Origin: Planctomycetota bacterium | GTDB lineage: Bacteria > Planctomycetota > Planctomycetia > Pirellulales > Pirellulaceae | Assembly: GCA_024274855.1 (NCBI GenBank) | Contig: JAJSAJ010001124.1 | Span: 1-6,565 of the forward strand | Direction: 5' to 3' | Length of the DNA: 6,565 nucleotides | Shown: positions 1-6,425 of the stretch, one piece after another | How positions within the stretch are numbered: position 1 is the stretch's first letter | Layout: the number at the start of each line of letters is the position of its first letter | Program-made: the position numbers and the translations under genes | Notes under the pieces: model-generated | Databases searched by the model: none | What the model was told of the DNA's origin: nothing | Seen by the model: only the letters and a program-made list of their open reading frames with translations

Positions 1-2
1 AC

Positions 3-40
3 GAGACTGATTCACCCACGGGCAAGCCGCGTGGGGGTCT
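3..40 (+). repeat. REP-like palindromic element, copy 1
   Basis: The element begins with GAGACT (3-8), followed by GATTCA, then a hairpin: CCCACGGG (15-22), loop CAAGC (23-27), CGCGTGGG (28-35), with one G-G mismatch (21/29). It ends in GGTCT. The short outer arms AGAC (4-7) and GTCT (37-40) are also complementary. It is one of three copies in the window and lies 9 bases beyond the pgk stop. Read on the plus strand, the hairpin runs into TCTTTTC (38-44), so it could act as a weak terminator for a plus-strand transcript entering from the left. Read in the pgk direction there is no T-tract. REP-like identity is inferred from form and copy number. Confidence 0.75.
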
Positions 41-49
41 TTTCGAAAC

Positions 50-1231
50 TCACACGTCGTCCAGTGCCTCGACACTCTCGAAGATCTTACCTTCGAGCAT
101 GGCCAGACTGGCACCGCCCCCCGTGCTGACATGGGTCACCTTATCGGACAATCCAAACACCTTGATCGCCGCAGCGCTGTCACCCCCACCGATGATACTG
201 ACCGCACCGCTCTTGGCAATCGCCTCCGCAACGGCTCGCGTCCCCGCATCAAAGGGTGGCTTCTCGAAGACACCCATCGGTCCATTCCAAACGACCGTTT
301 TGGCCTGGAGCACGATGTCGGCAAACAACTCGGCCGTCTTCGGCCCAATATCGAGTCCCTCGTACCCATCGGGAATTTCTCCAGAGGGAACGATGACCTT
401 ATTGCAGTCACTGCTGAACGCATCGCCACAGTGGGTGTCGACCGGCAACACCAGCTTGTCTCCGCCCATTTCCATCAGTTGCTTGGCAAGCTGCGACTTA
501 TCGGGTTCGACCAGGCTGTTCCCGACACGACCTCCCCTGGCCAGAGAAAACGTGTAGGCCATCGCACCACCGATAAGCACCTGATCGCAAGTCGTCAGCA
601 GCTTCTTGATCACATTGATTTTGTCGGAGACTTTGGCACCACCCAGGATTGCGACAAACGGGCGTTCGGCGTTGTCAATCGCGTCAGAAAGATACTTGAT
701 CTCCTTCGCAACCAGCAGCCCAACAACCTTCGGCTTGGTTCCCATTGCCTGAGGAACGCCGACCATCGACGCATCGGTTCGATGGCAGGTGCCAAACGCA
801 TCATTACAATAGATATCCGCCATGCCAGCCAGCTGTTCGGCAAACTCCGGGTCGCCCTGTTTCTCGCCTTCGTTGTAGCGAAGATTCTCGAGCACCAGAA
901 CCTGTCCGCTGAGCAACTCCGTAGCCTTTTTCCTGGCATCTTCGCCCACAGTGTCGGCTGCAAGTAGAACATCCTGACCCAACAGTTCGGCAAGTCGCAC
1001 AGCTGCCGGCCTTAGACTGAACTCAGGCTCCTTGTTCTTGGGACGCCCAAGGTGGCTCATCAGAATCAACGCGCCACCACGCTGCAAGACCGATTGAATC
1101 GAGGGAAGAGCCATTTGGATACGAGAATCATCGGTGATCCGCTGCTGCTTGTCCAACGGAACGTTGAAATCGACTCGCATCAACACCTTCTTGTCCCGAA
1201 CGTCCACATCCTGAATCGTCTTTTTCGTCAT
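50..1231 (-). CDS. pgk: Phosphoglycerate kinase
   Basis: This cytosolic glycolytic enzyme transfers the acyl phosphate of 1,3-bisphosphoglycerate to ADP, giving 3-phosphoglycerate and ATP. At 393 residues it is a normal bacterial length. The family signature is at 15-25 (KVLMRVDFNVP), and substrate-site motifs follow: SHLGRP (59-64), ENLRYNEG (115-122) and HRTDAS (150-155). The nucleotide half shows GGAKVSDK (197-204), WNGPMGVFE (315-323), GGGDS (348-352) and STGGGA (369-374), so the chain is complete. The ATG at 1231 is supported by AAGGG (1240-1244) with 8 bases of spacing. One oddity is that the usual AFGTAHRAH motif reads AFGTCHRTD, so the second histidine of the basic patch is Asp153. 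The gene is 268 bases downstream of the HD gene, so it probably has its own promoter, although I could not find a convincing one. No gap or tpi gene adjoins it. The identification is secure. Confidence 0.98.
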   Translation of the reverse strand: MTKKTIQDVDVRDKKVLMRVDFNVPLDKQQRITDDSRIQMALPSIQSVLQRGGALILMSHLGRPKNKEPEFSLRPAAVRLAELLGQDVLLAADTVGEDARKKATELLSGQVLVLENLRYNEGEKQGDPEFAEQLAGMADIYCNDAFGTCHRTDASMVGVPQAMGTKPKVVGLLVAKEIKYLSDAIDNAERPFVAILGGAKVSDKINVIKKLLTTCDQVLIGGAMAYTFSLARGGRVGNSLVEPDKSQLAKQLMEMGGDKLVLPVDTHCGDAFSSDCNKVIVPSGEIPDGYEGLDIGPKTAELFADIVLQAKTVVWNGPMGVFEKPPFDAGTRAVAEAIAKSGAVSIIGGGDSAAAIKVFGLSDKVTHVSTGGGASLAMLEGKIFESVEALDDV

Positions 1232-1499
1232 CGGTAATTCCCTTGTCTCTGAATGGACTTTTATCTCTGGATTGGGGCGTCCCCTAAGCCACCCGGTCTC
1301 GCTAATGACAGTTTCACCATATCATGGCGGGTTGCAGAGCCCTCGTGAAGTGGTCGAGAGGCCAAAAGCACAAGCGTATGCGAATGCCGAACTGGCCCCA
1401 AACCGGGCCCGCTTATCAGCAACGCGCCAGGCGAACGTCTCCAGGTCGCAGTGCAAGCAAGTGGGCGTCGGTCTCAACCGCAACCAGTACGGTCAGCGA
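1232..1499. other. Intergenic spacer, HD gene to pgk
   Basis: This 268-base spacer presumably carries the pgk promoter and the 3' end of the HD transcript. On the minus strand I see the pgk Shine-Dalgarno (1240-1244) but no good paired -35/-10. A 5-base inverted repeat, GGCCC (1394-1398) with GGGCC (1405-1409), has no T-run and is too weak to call a terminator. The frame of the HD gene stays open for 27 codons past its stop, to a TGA TAA pair whose first stop is at 1416-1418. Plus-strand open frames here lack ribosome binding sites and look random. Confidence 0.6.
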
Positions 1500-2837
1500 T
1501 CAGGCGGAATTCGTCCGGATCACCGCCTGATCGATCAATGATTCTCGATCGTCGATGTGCTTCGCTTCGAACATCAGCCGCGGATGCAGGAAAACCCGCA
1601 CTTTCTTGACATAGTCATCGAACTGCTGCCGAGCAAGCGTTTTGACAACTGGAGACACCTGGCCAAGTCGCCGGTAGCAACCTTCCTTGGCAAAAAAGAT
1701 TTCCATATCGAATTGAACTTCCAATTTCATGGGCGGCGCGTCAAACAGGACCTCATGCGGCGCCACCGGCATCTTCAACCGTTCGCCCAATACATCGGCC
1801 AAATGGGAGGCACATTGCACGAGCCACGGATAAGGTCGCCGCGCCAAACTGCGATACTGATCGGGAAACTGAAAGACGCTGAACTGAGCAAACCGTTTGT
1901 ACAACCGCCTGGTTGAACCGAACAGTCCATCCAGCAATTCATAGGCTGGGCCGTTTTCCGCGGCCGTTTGAAGCGTGACAACCATCTGGTGCTCGTCTTG
2001 CCGAAACAGCTGGTCCAAATCCAGGTCGTGGTGGAGGAGTGAAAAGGCTCGCTGTAACATGGCCGTGGCGCTTCGCACCGCATGATGCCAATAAACTTCG
2101 CTGAACATCACATAGCGTGCAAAGACCATCATCTCGGCTGCCGTCCGGCCCTTTTCAGCAATAGCCAAGCCGTCGCCAGCCTCATTCACGCAAAGGCTAC
2201 CAAGCAGCCGCTGCTGATCAAAGTTCCGCCCGTAGGGAACCCCCGCGTGGATGCTATCTCGTACCAGATAGTCCATTTTATCCACGTCGATCGGCCCGGA
2301 GAGCATACTGGCAGACAAACGCGAACACTCATCCCGCGGTTTTTCTGACAGGAGAGCGACGATTTCGCGCGGGGGGATTCCCCAATCGTCTCGCAGAGTA
2401 TCGGCAATCTCGCCTTCCAGCAGAAAACTGTTCGCAAACAGCTCATGGTCTGGCACGCCGGGCAAGTCGATATCTTCGATCGGGTGGCAAAACGGCCAAT
2501 GTCCCAGATCATGGAGCAATGCACCAACGATAAACCGCTCCGCATCGCGCGGGGCCATGATCTCCAGAAACCGCGAGTCATACGACAATTGCTTCAGATA
2601 CAAGAGTGCCAGCCGATAGACCCCTAGGGAATGTTCAAAACGCGTGTGACGAGCTGCGGGATAGACAAGCGCAACCAGTCCAAGCTGGCTGATCCGCGCC
2701 AACCGGCGAAACTCGGCCGAATCGATCAATTGCTGGACTCGAGCCGTCAGCGGCACATCCAATTCTTCCGCTATGCGAACTAGATGTCGCCGCTGATCCA
2801 ATCCCTGAATCTCGGGAATATCGGATATGAAGTTCAT
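1500..2837 (-). CDS. HD-domain phosphohydrolase (dNTPase/SAMHD1-like family)
   Basis: This is a soluble metal-dependent phosphohydrolase of the COG1078-type HD family. The metal-binding residues are visible in order: His69 in RHTRFEHS (63-70), His109-Asp110 in LLHDLGHWPF (107-116), and Asp186 in IDVDKMDYLVRD (183-194), which matches the IDVDKWDYFARD stretch of SAMHD1. The N-terminal part (residues 1-62) and the longer C-terminal helical region (about 240-445) fit this family, whose characterised members include deoxynucleotide triphosphohydrolases such as Enterococcus EF1143. The substrate of this protein cannot be read from sequence; dNTP hydrolysis is an inference. The ATG at 2837 has GAGG (2845-2848) 7 bases upstream. 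It starts 46 bases after the zinc-ribbon gene stop, so co-transcription is likely. The C-terminus ends in a single TGA followed by more open frame. Confidence 0.93.
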   Translation of the reverse strand: MNFISDIPEIQGLDQRRHLVRIAEELDVPLTARVQQLIDSAEFRRLARISQLGLVALVYPAARHTRFEHSLGVYRLALLYLKQLSYDSRFLEIMAPRDAERFIVGALLHDLGHWPFCHPIEDIDLPGVPDHELFANSFLLEGEIADTLRDDWGIPPREIVALLSEKPRDECSRLSASMLSGPIDVDKMDYLVRDSIHAGVPYGRNFDQQRLLGSLCVNEAGDGLAIAEKGRTAAEMMVFARYVMFSEVYWHHAVRSATAMLQRAFSLLHHDLDLDQLFRQDEHQMVVTLQTAAENGPAYELLDGLFGSTRRLYKRFAQFSVFQFPDQYRSLARRPYPWLVQCASHLADVLGERLKMPVAPHEVLFDAPPMKLEVQFDMEIFFAKEGCYRRLGQVSPVVKTLARQQFDDYVKKVRVFLHPRLMFEAKHIDDRESLIDQAVIRTNSA

Positions 2838-2883
2838 CGTTCAGCCTCACATGGCCACCTCGGCACCCGGTCGCCGCCGGCCT

Positions 2884-3546
2884 CTACATCAACGGGACTC
2901 CAATCAGGAAACAGAGCCCACCGGTGATGATCAGATAGAAGCTGTAATGGATCACACCCGTCCCGAAATCAAGATCAAAACAACCGGCCGCCGTAGCTCC
3001 ACCGGCGATCATGAGGGGCGGAATCAGAAAAGCCAAATGAAACAACTCCAGATGCTCCAAGCTAAACACGTACTGGGGGACCCAAACATAGGCACCCCAC
3101 AAGAGCGCGTAGACAGCCGAGCAGACCGCGGTTCGGATCATGACCGACGTTCCACGATACGGTTCCAGCTCGTCGTCACGCAGAAACGTGTATCCGATGA
3201 AAACCAGCGGAAACGCAATCCCCAACGCGCCCAACCCCAGAACGACCGGCGACTTCACACTGCGCATCATCAGAGCAAGAATCAAGACAAGAACGATACC
3301 AGCGACAATGCCAATGATTGCCAACGGCGACAACTTGGCCTCCTGGCGAAATATCGGCTTGAGTACCGCTTGCCCCGAGGTTGTCTTCGGGCCGAATGCC
3401 TCCGGCGCATGGACGACAACTTCCTCGCCCTTCTTCGGAATTGCAATGACGGTCTTGCACTTCGGACAAGGCCCTTTCTGACCGGCATACTTGTCGCTGA
3501 CTTTGAAACGCGTACGACAGCCTGGACACGTAATATCAATAGCCAT
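2884..3546 (-). CDS. Zinc-ribbon multi-pass membrane protein of unknown function
   Basis: The function is unknown. The 220-residue protein has two parts. The N-terminus is a zinc-ribbon-like knuckle pair with CPGC (Cys7, Cys10) and CPKC (Cys27, Cys30), separated by the conserved-looking RTRFKVSDKYAGQKGP stretch. A polar linker of about 35 residues follows, then roughly five hydrophobic helices at about 74-94, 99-121, 135-157, 168-188 and 198-218. There is no signal peptide, so the zinc ribbon should face the cytoplasm if the first helix inserts normally. No catalytic motif is visible. The double-CxxC head on a membrane body is a form I associate with planctomycetes (recollection, not a search). 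The start is supported weakly by GGTGG (3551-3555), only 4 bases before the ATG. The gene lies 131 bases after the ACT gene and 46 before the HD gene. The stop is TAG. Confidence 0.88.
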   Translation of the reverse strand: MAIDITCPGCRTRFKVSDKYAGQKGPCPKCKTVIAIPKKGEEVVVHAPEAFGPKTTSGQAVLKPIFRQEAKLSPLAIIGIVAGIVLVLILALMMRSVKSPVVLGLGALGIAFPLVFIGYTFLRDDELEPYRGTSVMIRTAVCSAVYALLWGAYVWVPQYVFSLEHLELFHLAFLIPPLMIAGGATAAGCFDLDFGTGVIHYSFYLIITGGLCFLIGVPLM

Positions 3547-3677
3547 AAATCCACCCGCAAAAACACATCCGGGCCAGCAAACATACGAACATCATGAGAC
3601 CCGCGGACGCTTCTGTACTCTCAGAAATCCGAGTGCCTGAACTTGTAGCACCCGCAACGACTCGGCGAAACTCTATC

Positions 3678-4169
3678 CTACTCGAGTTCTGCAAGATCGT
3701 CTTCGGTGACCATGGTGAAGCCTTTTGAACGAAGCGTCTCCATGGCCAATTCAAGGTTGTCGACCATCAACGCCACCGCCGGCCGACCGTGGGGACGCAC
3801 CAATAAAGGATAGGCCTGAATGATATTGATCTCAGCCTGCAAGAGTGCCGTACAAACCTGGAGCAACGGTTGTGATCCGGCCGGCAATTCGACGCCAATC
3901 AAGTCACTCTCGATCATCGCCAAGCCCGCCCGCTCCAACACTTCGCGGCCCTGCTCCGGGTGACTCAGCAAAAAACGTACAAACGCGCATTCAGTCGCGT
4001 CGTTAATCGATAGTGCCACAATGCGGACCCGACTGCCTTCAAATCGTCGGACAACCTCCAATAGCTGCCCAACACGATTCTCCAAGAACACCGTAAACTG
4101 TCGAATCTTGGGATAATCTCGACCACGCATCGTCGCAAAATCGGTTGCCCCGCCCTCTACCACACTCAT
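3678..4169 (-). CDS. Stand-alone tandem ACT-domain protein
   Basis: This 163-residue protein is almost entirely two ACT-like domains. The first spans about 22-93 (starting KIRQFTVFLENRVGQLLEVV). The second spans about 99-163 (from SQPLLQVCTALLQAEINI, ending in the KGFTMVTEDDL strand). The loop-helix start NRVGQLLEVVRRF is typical of the ligand-binding edge of ACT domains. No enzyme domain is attached, so it is likely a small-molecule (usually amino-acid) sensor or a regulatory subunit that binds another protein; ligand and partner are unknown. The ATG at 4169 has a weak AGGCG 8 bases upstream. A second ATG at 4130 (Met14, MRGRDYP) lies nearer the conserved part and could be the true start, giving 150 residues. 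A strong promoter lies at 4352-4380. It is first in the leftward gene string. Confidence 0.88.
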   Translation of the reverse strand: MSVVEGGATDFATMRGRDYPKIRQFTVFLENRVGQLLEVVRRFEGSRVRIVALSINDATECAFVRFLLSHPEQGREVLERAGLAMIESDLIGVELPAGSQPLLQVCTALLQAEINIIQAYPLLVRPHGRPAVALMVDNLELAMETLRSKGFTMVTEDDLAELE

Positions 4170-4262
4170 CTGTATCGCCTATTGCTAGAGTTTCAGGCTA
4201 TCACCTGCGCGCACCGTGCACGCGTCTTTCGTGAGCAAACCAAAATGGGGCGAATTCTCCTT

Positions 4263-4290
4263 ACGGTCTTCTCGTTGTGACGGTCTTCTC
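4263..4290 (-). repeat. 11-base direct repeat in ACT gene leader
   Basis: On the minus strand GAGAAGACCGT occurs at 4280-4290 and again at 4263-4273, a 17-base period with CACAAC between the copies. Both copies lie downstream of the predicted start of transcription and about 95-120 bases before the ACT start codon. AAGGAG (4257-4262) follows immediately but no ordinary start codon is placed after it. It could be a protein-binding site or part of a leader RNA, but chance duplication is possible. Confidence 0.5.
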
Positions 4291-4351
4291 ATTGGAATTG
4301 CGGCCCCGCCACGCCAGAAGTCAGCACGCCCGTCCGACACTCGCGACACTA

Positions 4352-4380
4352 ACTATAAGCATACCAAGGGGGACGGTCAA
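4352..4380 (-). promoter_or_regulatory. Sigma70-type promoter for the ACT gene
   Basis: On the minus strand TTGACC (4375-4380) is followed after exactly 17 bases by TATAGT (4352-4357). Each hexamer matches the sigma70 consensus at five of six positions and the spacing is ideal. Transcription would begin near 4345, giving a 5' leader of about 175 bases before the ATG at 4169. It is the only well-formed promoter I found in the window and it points at the ACT gene. It may also serve the genes downstream of it. Confidence 0.6.
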
Positions 4381-4652
4381 CGCGTTTTCAAGCAGTCTTG
4401 CCATGCCGACTCGATCCCTTCTCACCTTACCCCACCTGTTCTATCTCGCTCAACTGGCGGCAAGCGAATGGCTCTGGAACGAAACACGACGCTGATCCGT
4501 CAGATTGCACCTTCTTTTTGCTGGTTCCACTCAGAACCGCAACCTATTTCTTCGGCGAGGGTCGACTTCTCGACGTAGAGTGATCTTGGGGTCTCCGATT
4601 GCGACCGGCGCGCTCCCTGCGAGCCTTTTTCCGGATCAAACAACGGAAATCG

Positions 4653-4680
4653 GCCCAATTGGGCGTATCCCTCATGAGGG
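4653..4680. promoter_or_regulatory. Two adjacent perfect 12-base palindromes, candidate operator
   Basis: GCCCAATTGGGC (4653-4664) and CCCTCATGAGGG (4669-4680) are both perfect palindromes without a loop. They are separated by GTAT, and their centres are 16 bases apart. They lie about 240 bases upstream of the sugar transferase start, in non-coding DNA. Two dyads of this quality side by side suggest binding of a dimeric regulator. The two sequences differ, so they would not be identical sites for one protein. The function is inferred. Confidence 0.4.
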
Positions 4681-4917
4681 CGGCAGGGCACTCTTACTGC
4701 TGCAGCCCGAATAATCCCTACAACACGTCTCGGGGAAGCTGACCACGAATCTCAACGAGCACGTTGAAGGTGAGCGATACGATTCGGATACAGAAATCGG
4801 ATCAGTTCGAAAATCCCATGCAGACGCACGACGCGATTCGGCCAGCAAGCCGGCACCGCACGACGCTAAACACGAATAGAATACCTCACGGCCAGCAGAC
4901 GGGACCTGCCCACAACC

Positions 4918-6327
4918 ATGCTCGGAATCACCCCAAAAATCCAACCGGTAAAATCGAGTCGCGACCCGTTGCTGCGAGTACTTGACGCGTCATGTATTCT
5001 GGCAGCGTTTTACCTGGCCGAGCGATTTCTGGCACCTGTGCAGAACAACTTGTACTGGCCCATTGCCGCTCTGGCAATTGTCCTTTTCTACCTGGCCAGT
5101 GAAATATGTAACATGTACCGTGACTGGCGAGGCGCAGCGTTGGAACACGAAGTGGCTCGTGGATGGCTGACATGGGCTGTCACGGGAATTGCCATCTTAA
5201 CCGTCGGTTTCGCCACTGGCTACGTGGCGAATCTGCCTCGAAACACATTGTTCACGTGGGGGATTATCACCCCGGTACTGTTCGCCTGCAATCGCGTTGC
5301 GATTCGGTCTTTCCAACGTGTACTGCGCTCCCGTGGCATGAACACGCGAGGCTACGCAATCGTCGGCGTCAACGAGCTTGGATTTCGGCTGGCCCGTGAT
5401 ATTGACCAGAATCCGGCACTCGGTTTGAAATTGATTGGGTTCTTCGATGATCGTCCCAAGAGCCGAACGCCGGAAGTCCCGACAGAAATCGGACGGCGAA
5501 TTGGGAATCTGGACGAATTGGTTCGCGGCGCGCGCTCCGGACAAGTCGAAGCAATCTACATCACATTTCCGATGCGTGCCGAAGACCGAATTCGAGGCGT
5601 TTTGCAACGATTGGCTGACTCGACCGCGACCGTCTATATCATCCCTGACTTCTTCGTCTTCGAATTATTGCACGCCCGCTGGACAAACATCGGGGGCCTG
5701 CCCGCGGTCAGCGTCTTCGACCATCCGTTTTACGGCGTTGATGGACTTGTCAAACGAACCATGGATTTGATACTGGCAGCCTTCATCCTTCTGATCCTCG
5801 CCGTACCGATGGGCATCGTTGCGCTGTTGGTCAAACGCTCCTCGCCCGGCCCCGTGTTGTTTCGGCAACGCCGATACGGGCTGGACGGACGGGAAATCGG
5901 CGTATGGAAGTATCGTACGATGCGAGTCTGTGAGGACGGCGATAAGGTAACCCAGGCCACGAAAGATGACAATCGCATCACGCCAATCGGCCGCATCCTC
6001 CGACGAACCTCCATCGACGAGCTGCCCCAGTTGCTGAACGTTCTGCTGGGACACATGTCACTGGTCGGCCCACGGCCTCACGCGACGGCACACAACGAAC
6101 ACTATCGGAACATGATCCAAGGCTATATGCTCAGGCACAAGGTAAAACCCGGAATTACCGGCCTGGCCCAAGTCAGCGGCTGCCGCGGTGAAACCGACAC
6201 AACCGAGAAAATGCAGCAGCGCATCGAGTATGACCATCGATATATCCGTGAATGGTCCCTCTGGCTCGATTTCAAAATTCTTTTCAAGACCGTCTTGGTC
6301 GTCTTCTCCCAAGAGAACGCCTACTAA
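4918..6327 (+). CDS. Polyprenyl-phosphate sugar-1-phosphate transferase (WcaJ type)
   Basis: This inner-membrane enzyme moves a sugar-1-phosphate (glucose or galactose in known members) from UDP-sugar to undecaprenyl phosphate, the first step of an exopolysaccharide repeat unit. The 469 residues match WcaJ length and layout. Four N-terminal membrane helices lie at about 18-40, 45-64, 84-104 and 110-129, followed by a soluble nucleotide-binding-like domain (about 145-255, GYAIVG at 145-150). A membrane segment at about 281-305 precedes the catalytic domain, which has SPGPVLFRQRR (309-319), KYRTM (331-335), Asp367-Glu368 in DELPQL, GPRPH (384-388) and KPGITGLAQVSG (410-421). The family-typical NAY end is present. 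The exact sugar is not readable. The ATG at 4918 has no clear Shine-Dalgarno, but the first helix begins soon after it and no better start exists. No other polysaccharide gene is in the window. Confidence 0.94.
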   Translation: MLGITPKIQPVKSSRDPLLRVLDASCILAAFYLAERFLAPVQNNLYWPIAALAIVLFYLASEICNMYRDWRGAALEHEVARGWLTWAVTGIAILTVGFATGYVANLPRNTLFTWGIITPVLFACNRVAIRSFQRVLRSRGMNTRGYAIVGVNELGFRLARDIDQNPALGLKLIGFFDDRPKSRTPEVPTEIGRRIGNLDELVRGARSGQVEAIYITFPMRAEDRIRGVLQRLADSTATVYIIPDFFVFELLHARWTNIGGLPAVSVFDHPFYGVDGLVKRTMDLILAAFILLILAVPMGIVALLVKRSSPGPVLFRQRRYGLDGREIGVWKYRTMRVCEDGDKVTQATKDDNRITPIGRILRRTSIDELPQLLNVLLGHMSLVGPRPHATAHNEHYRNMIQGYMLRHKVKPGITGLAQVSGCRGETDTTEKMQQRIEYDHRYIREWSLWLDFKILFKTVLVVFSQENAY

Positions 6328-6366
6328 GGATTCGCCCATCAATAACTATCGCACTCTTCCGCGTAC

Positions 6367-6404
6367 AGACCCCCATGGGTTCGCCCCATGGGTGAATCAG
6401 TGTC
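6367..6404 (-). repeat. REP-like palindromic element, copy 2
   Basis: This copy is inverted relative to copy 1. On the plus strand the hairpin is CCCATGGG (6372-6379), loop TTCGC (6380-6384), CCCATGGG (6385-6392), a perfect 8-base stem. Over the 35 bases aligned with 6-40, all 14 flanking bases are identical and all 5 loop bases differ. The stem changes are a C-G to T-A double change and repair of the copy 1 mismatch. It starts 39 bases after the transferase stop. Confidence 0.75.
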
Positions 6405-6410
6405 GCAGCT

Positions 6411-6417
6411 AAGGAGG
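6411..6417 (+). promoter_or_regulatory. Strong Shine-Dalgarno before a small ORF
   Basis: AAGGAGG is complementary to the usual 16S 3' end over seven bases and lies 8 bases before the ATG at 6426. It is the best ribosome binding site in the window and the main reason to consider the small open frame real. Confidence 0.5.
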
Positions 6418-6425
6418 AGCGCCGC

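Larger units (their letters stand above)
4170..4917. other. 748-base gene-free divergent region
   Basis: This region separates the leftward ACT gene from the rightward sugar transferase. I find no credible gene in it. The open frames on both strands start with GTG or TTG or lack a Shine-Dalgarno, and their translations are irregular. What can be supported is the ACT promoter (4352-4380), an 11-base direct repeat (4263-4290), and a pair of perfect palindromes (4653-4680). There is also a 9-base direct repeat GCACGACGC (4826-4834 and 4858-4866) shortly before the transferase. No strong promoter for the transferase is visible, although TAGAAT (4877-4882) could be a -10. A weak 4-base hairpin with a T-run (4612-4630) is not convincing as a terminator. 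Confidence 0.6.
6328..6425. other. 3' region of the transferase gene
   Basis: This short untranslated stretch holds the second copy of the palindromic element and the Shine-Dalgarno of the small open frame that follows. No T-tract follows the hairpin in the transferase direction, so classic intrinsic termination is not evident. Confidence 0.5.

Noticed and set aside
131..967. 278-codon plus-strand frame opposite pgk
   Set aside because: It lies wholly antisense to a certain gene, its product is rich in Arg, Asp and His, and it has no recognisable domain. It is a shadow of pgk codon bias.
2827..3597. 256-codon plus-strand frame opposite the zinc-ribbon gene
   Set aside because: The product is low-complexity (Arg, Asn, Asp, Gln, Thr) and antisense to a gene with clear domain structure.
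3632..3656. Inverted repeat CCGAGT/ACTCGG between the ACT and zinc-ribbon genes
   Set aside because: A six-base stem with a long loop and no following T-tract does not support termination.
4193..4262. Possible leader peptide in the ACT leader (AAGGAG followed by an in-frame ATT TTG GTT, 17 codons)
   Set aside because: It would need an ATT or poorly spaced TTG start, and it has no run of regulatory codons and no clear terminator/antiterminator pair.
4216..4578. 120-codon plus-strand frame in the divergent region
   Set aside because: It starts at GTG without a Shine-Dalgarno, has irregular composition, and crosses the ACT promoter on the other strand.
4612..4630. Hairpin GCTC/GAGC followed by TTTTT on the plus strand
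   Set aside because: A stem of only four bases, with a mismatch before the T-run, is too weak to call a terminator.
4764..4793. TTGAAG, 17 bases, GATACA as a promoter for the sugar transferase
   Set aside because: The -10 matches only three of six consensus positions and the -35 four of six, close to background in this region.
4672..4944. 90-codon minus-strand cysteine-rich frame
   Set aside because: It starts at TTG inside the transferase gene, with no ribosome binding site and no recognisable motif beyond scattered cysteines.
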